Assembly (NCBI RefSeq): GCF_000759775.1
Contig: NZ_BBMY01000036.1
Location: 1 to 35,505 of the forward strand
Reading direction: 5' to 3'
DNA from: Escherichia albertii NBRC 107761 = DSM 17582
GTDB lineage: Bacteria > Pseudomonadota > Gammaproteobacteria > Enterobacterales > Enterobacteriaceae
DNA length: 35,505 nucleotides
The position numbers were made by a program, and so were the translations under genes. Below are positions 35,465 through 35,505 of this stretch, in pieces. The stretch's first letter is position 1; each line of letters begins with the position of its first letter. The notes under the pieces are model-generated. The model was not told the DNA's origin. It searched no databases and saw only the letters and a list, made by a program, of their open reading frames with translations.

Positions 35465-35505
35465 ATGGATGAGCAGTTAAAACAAAGTGCACTTGATTTC
35501 CGGTG
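35465..35505 (+). CDS. maeB: NADP-dependent malic enzyme MaeB, N-terminal fragment
   Basis: Only the first 13 codons are present (MDEQLKQSALDFR), then the window ends. The peptide matches the start of E. coli MaeB (MDDQLKQSALDF, from memory), and maeB is the expected neighbour of talA. The full protein (about 759 aa) oxidatively decarboxylates malate to pyruvate and carries a C-terminal phosphotransacetylase-like domain. AAAGGAACAAACAA provides the ribosome site. Confidence 0.88.
   Translation, partial: MDEQLKQSALDFR

Overview
The window is a stretch of enterobacterial core chromosome, almost certainly from the genus Escherichia. Nearly every protein is recognisable as the orthologue of an E. 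coli K-12 gene, and the gene order is that of the K-12 block maeB-talA ... ppx-yfgF, written here in reverse. Compared with K-12 from memory, several proteins carry a few percent of amino-acid substitutions (about a dozen in the 316 residues of TalA; more in YfgF), whereas Bcp looks identical. That fits a lineage somewhat diverged from K-12, or a close relative of E. coli, better than a K-12 derivative. Two K-12 loci expected here are absent: the whole hyf (hydrogenase-4)/focB cluster between bcp and perM, and ypfG between nudK and tktB.

Layout, left to right. 1-5.8 kb: yfgF (5' end cut by the window edge) converges on the polyphosphate operon ppk-ppx. 5.8-9.9 kb: purine operon purM-purN, divergent from the uracil salvage operon upp-uraA. 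9.9-10.7 kb: hda (regulator of DnaA). 10.7-12.6 kb: bepA-yfgD, an outer-membrane quality-control protease with an ArsC-like protein. 12.8-15.0 kb: perM converging on gcvR-bcp. 15.15-18.0 kb: dapA-bamC-purC. 18.2-21.8 kb: ypfJ-tmcA-ypfH. 22-23.7 kb: yffB-dapE-ypfN on the minus strand. 24.1 kb: the 19-codon gene ypfM. 24.2-29.2 kb: acrD (drug efflux) and narQ (nitrate sensor kinase), both minus strand. 29.4-32.0 kb: aegA and nudK. 32.2-35.2 kb: talA-tktB (pentose phosphate pathway). 35.5 kb: first codons of maeB.

Shared themes are nucleotide supply (purM, purN, purC with PurR boxes; upp and uraA for uracil), lysine/diaminopimelate synthesis (dapA, dapE), envelope assembly (bamC, bepA) and anaerobic redox functions (yfgF, narQ, aegA). 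REP/BIME repeats lie in four intergenic gaps. I see no prophage, insertion sequence, CRISPR array, rRNA, tRNA or integron, and no convincing undescribed multi-gene system. The most useful leads are regulatory and comparative: a base change at the upp transcription start, the two missing loci, a CTG start for hda, and a few structured sites in leaders and at stop codons.
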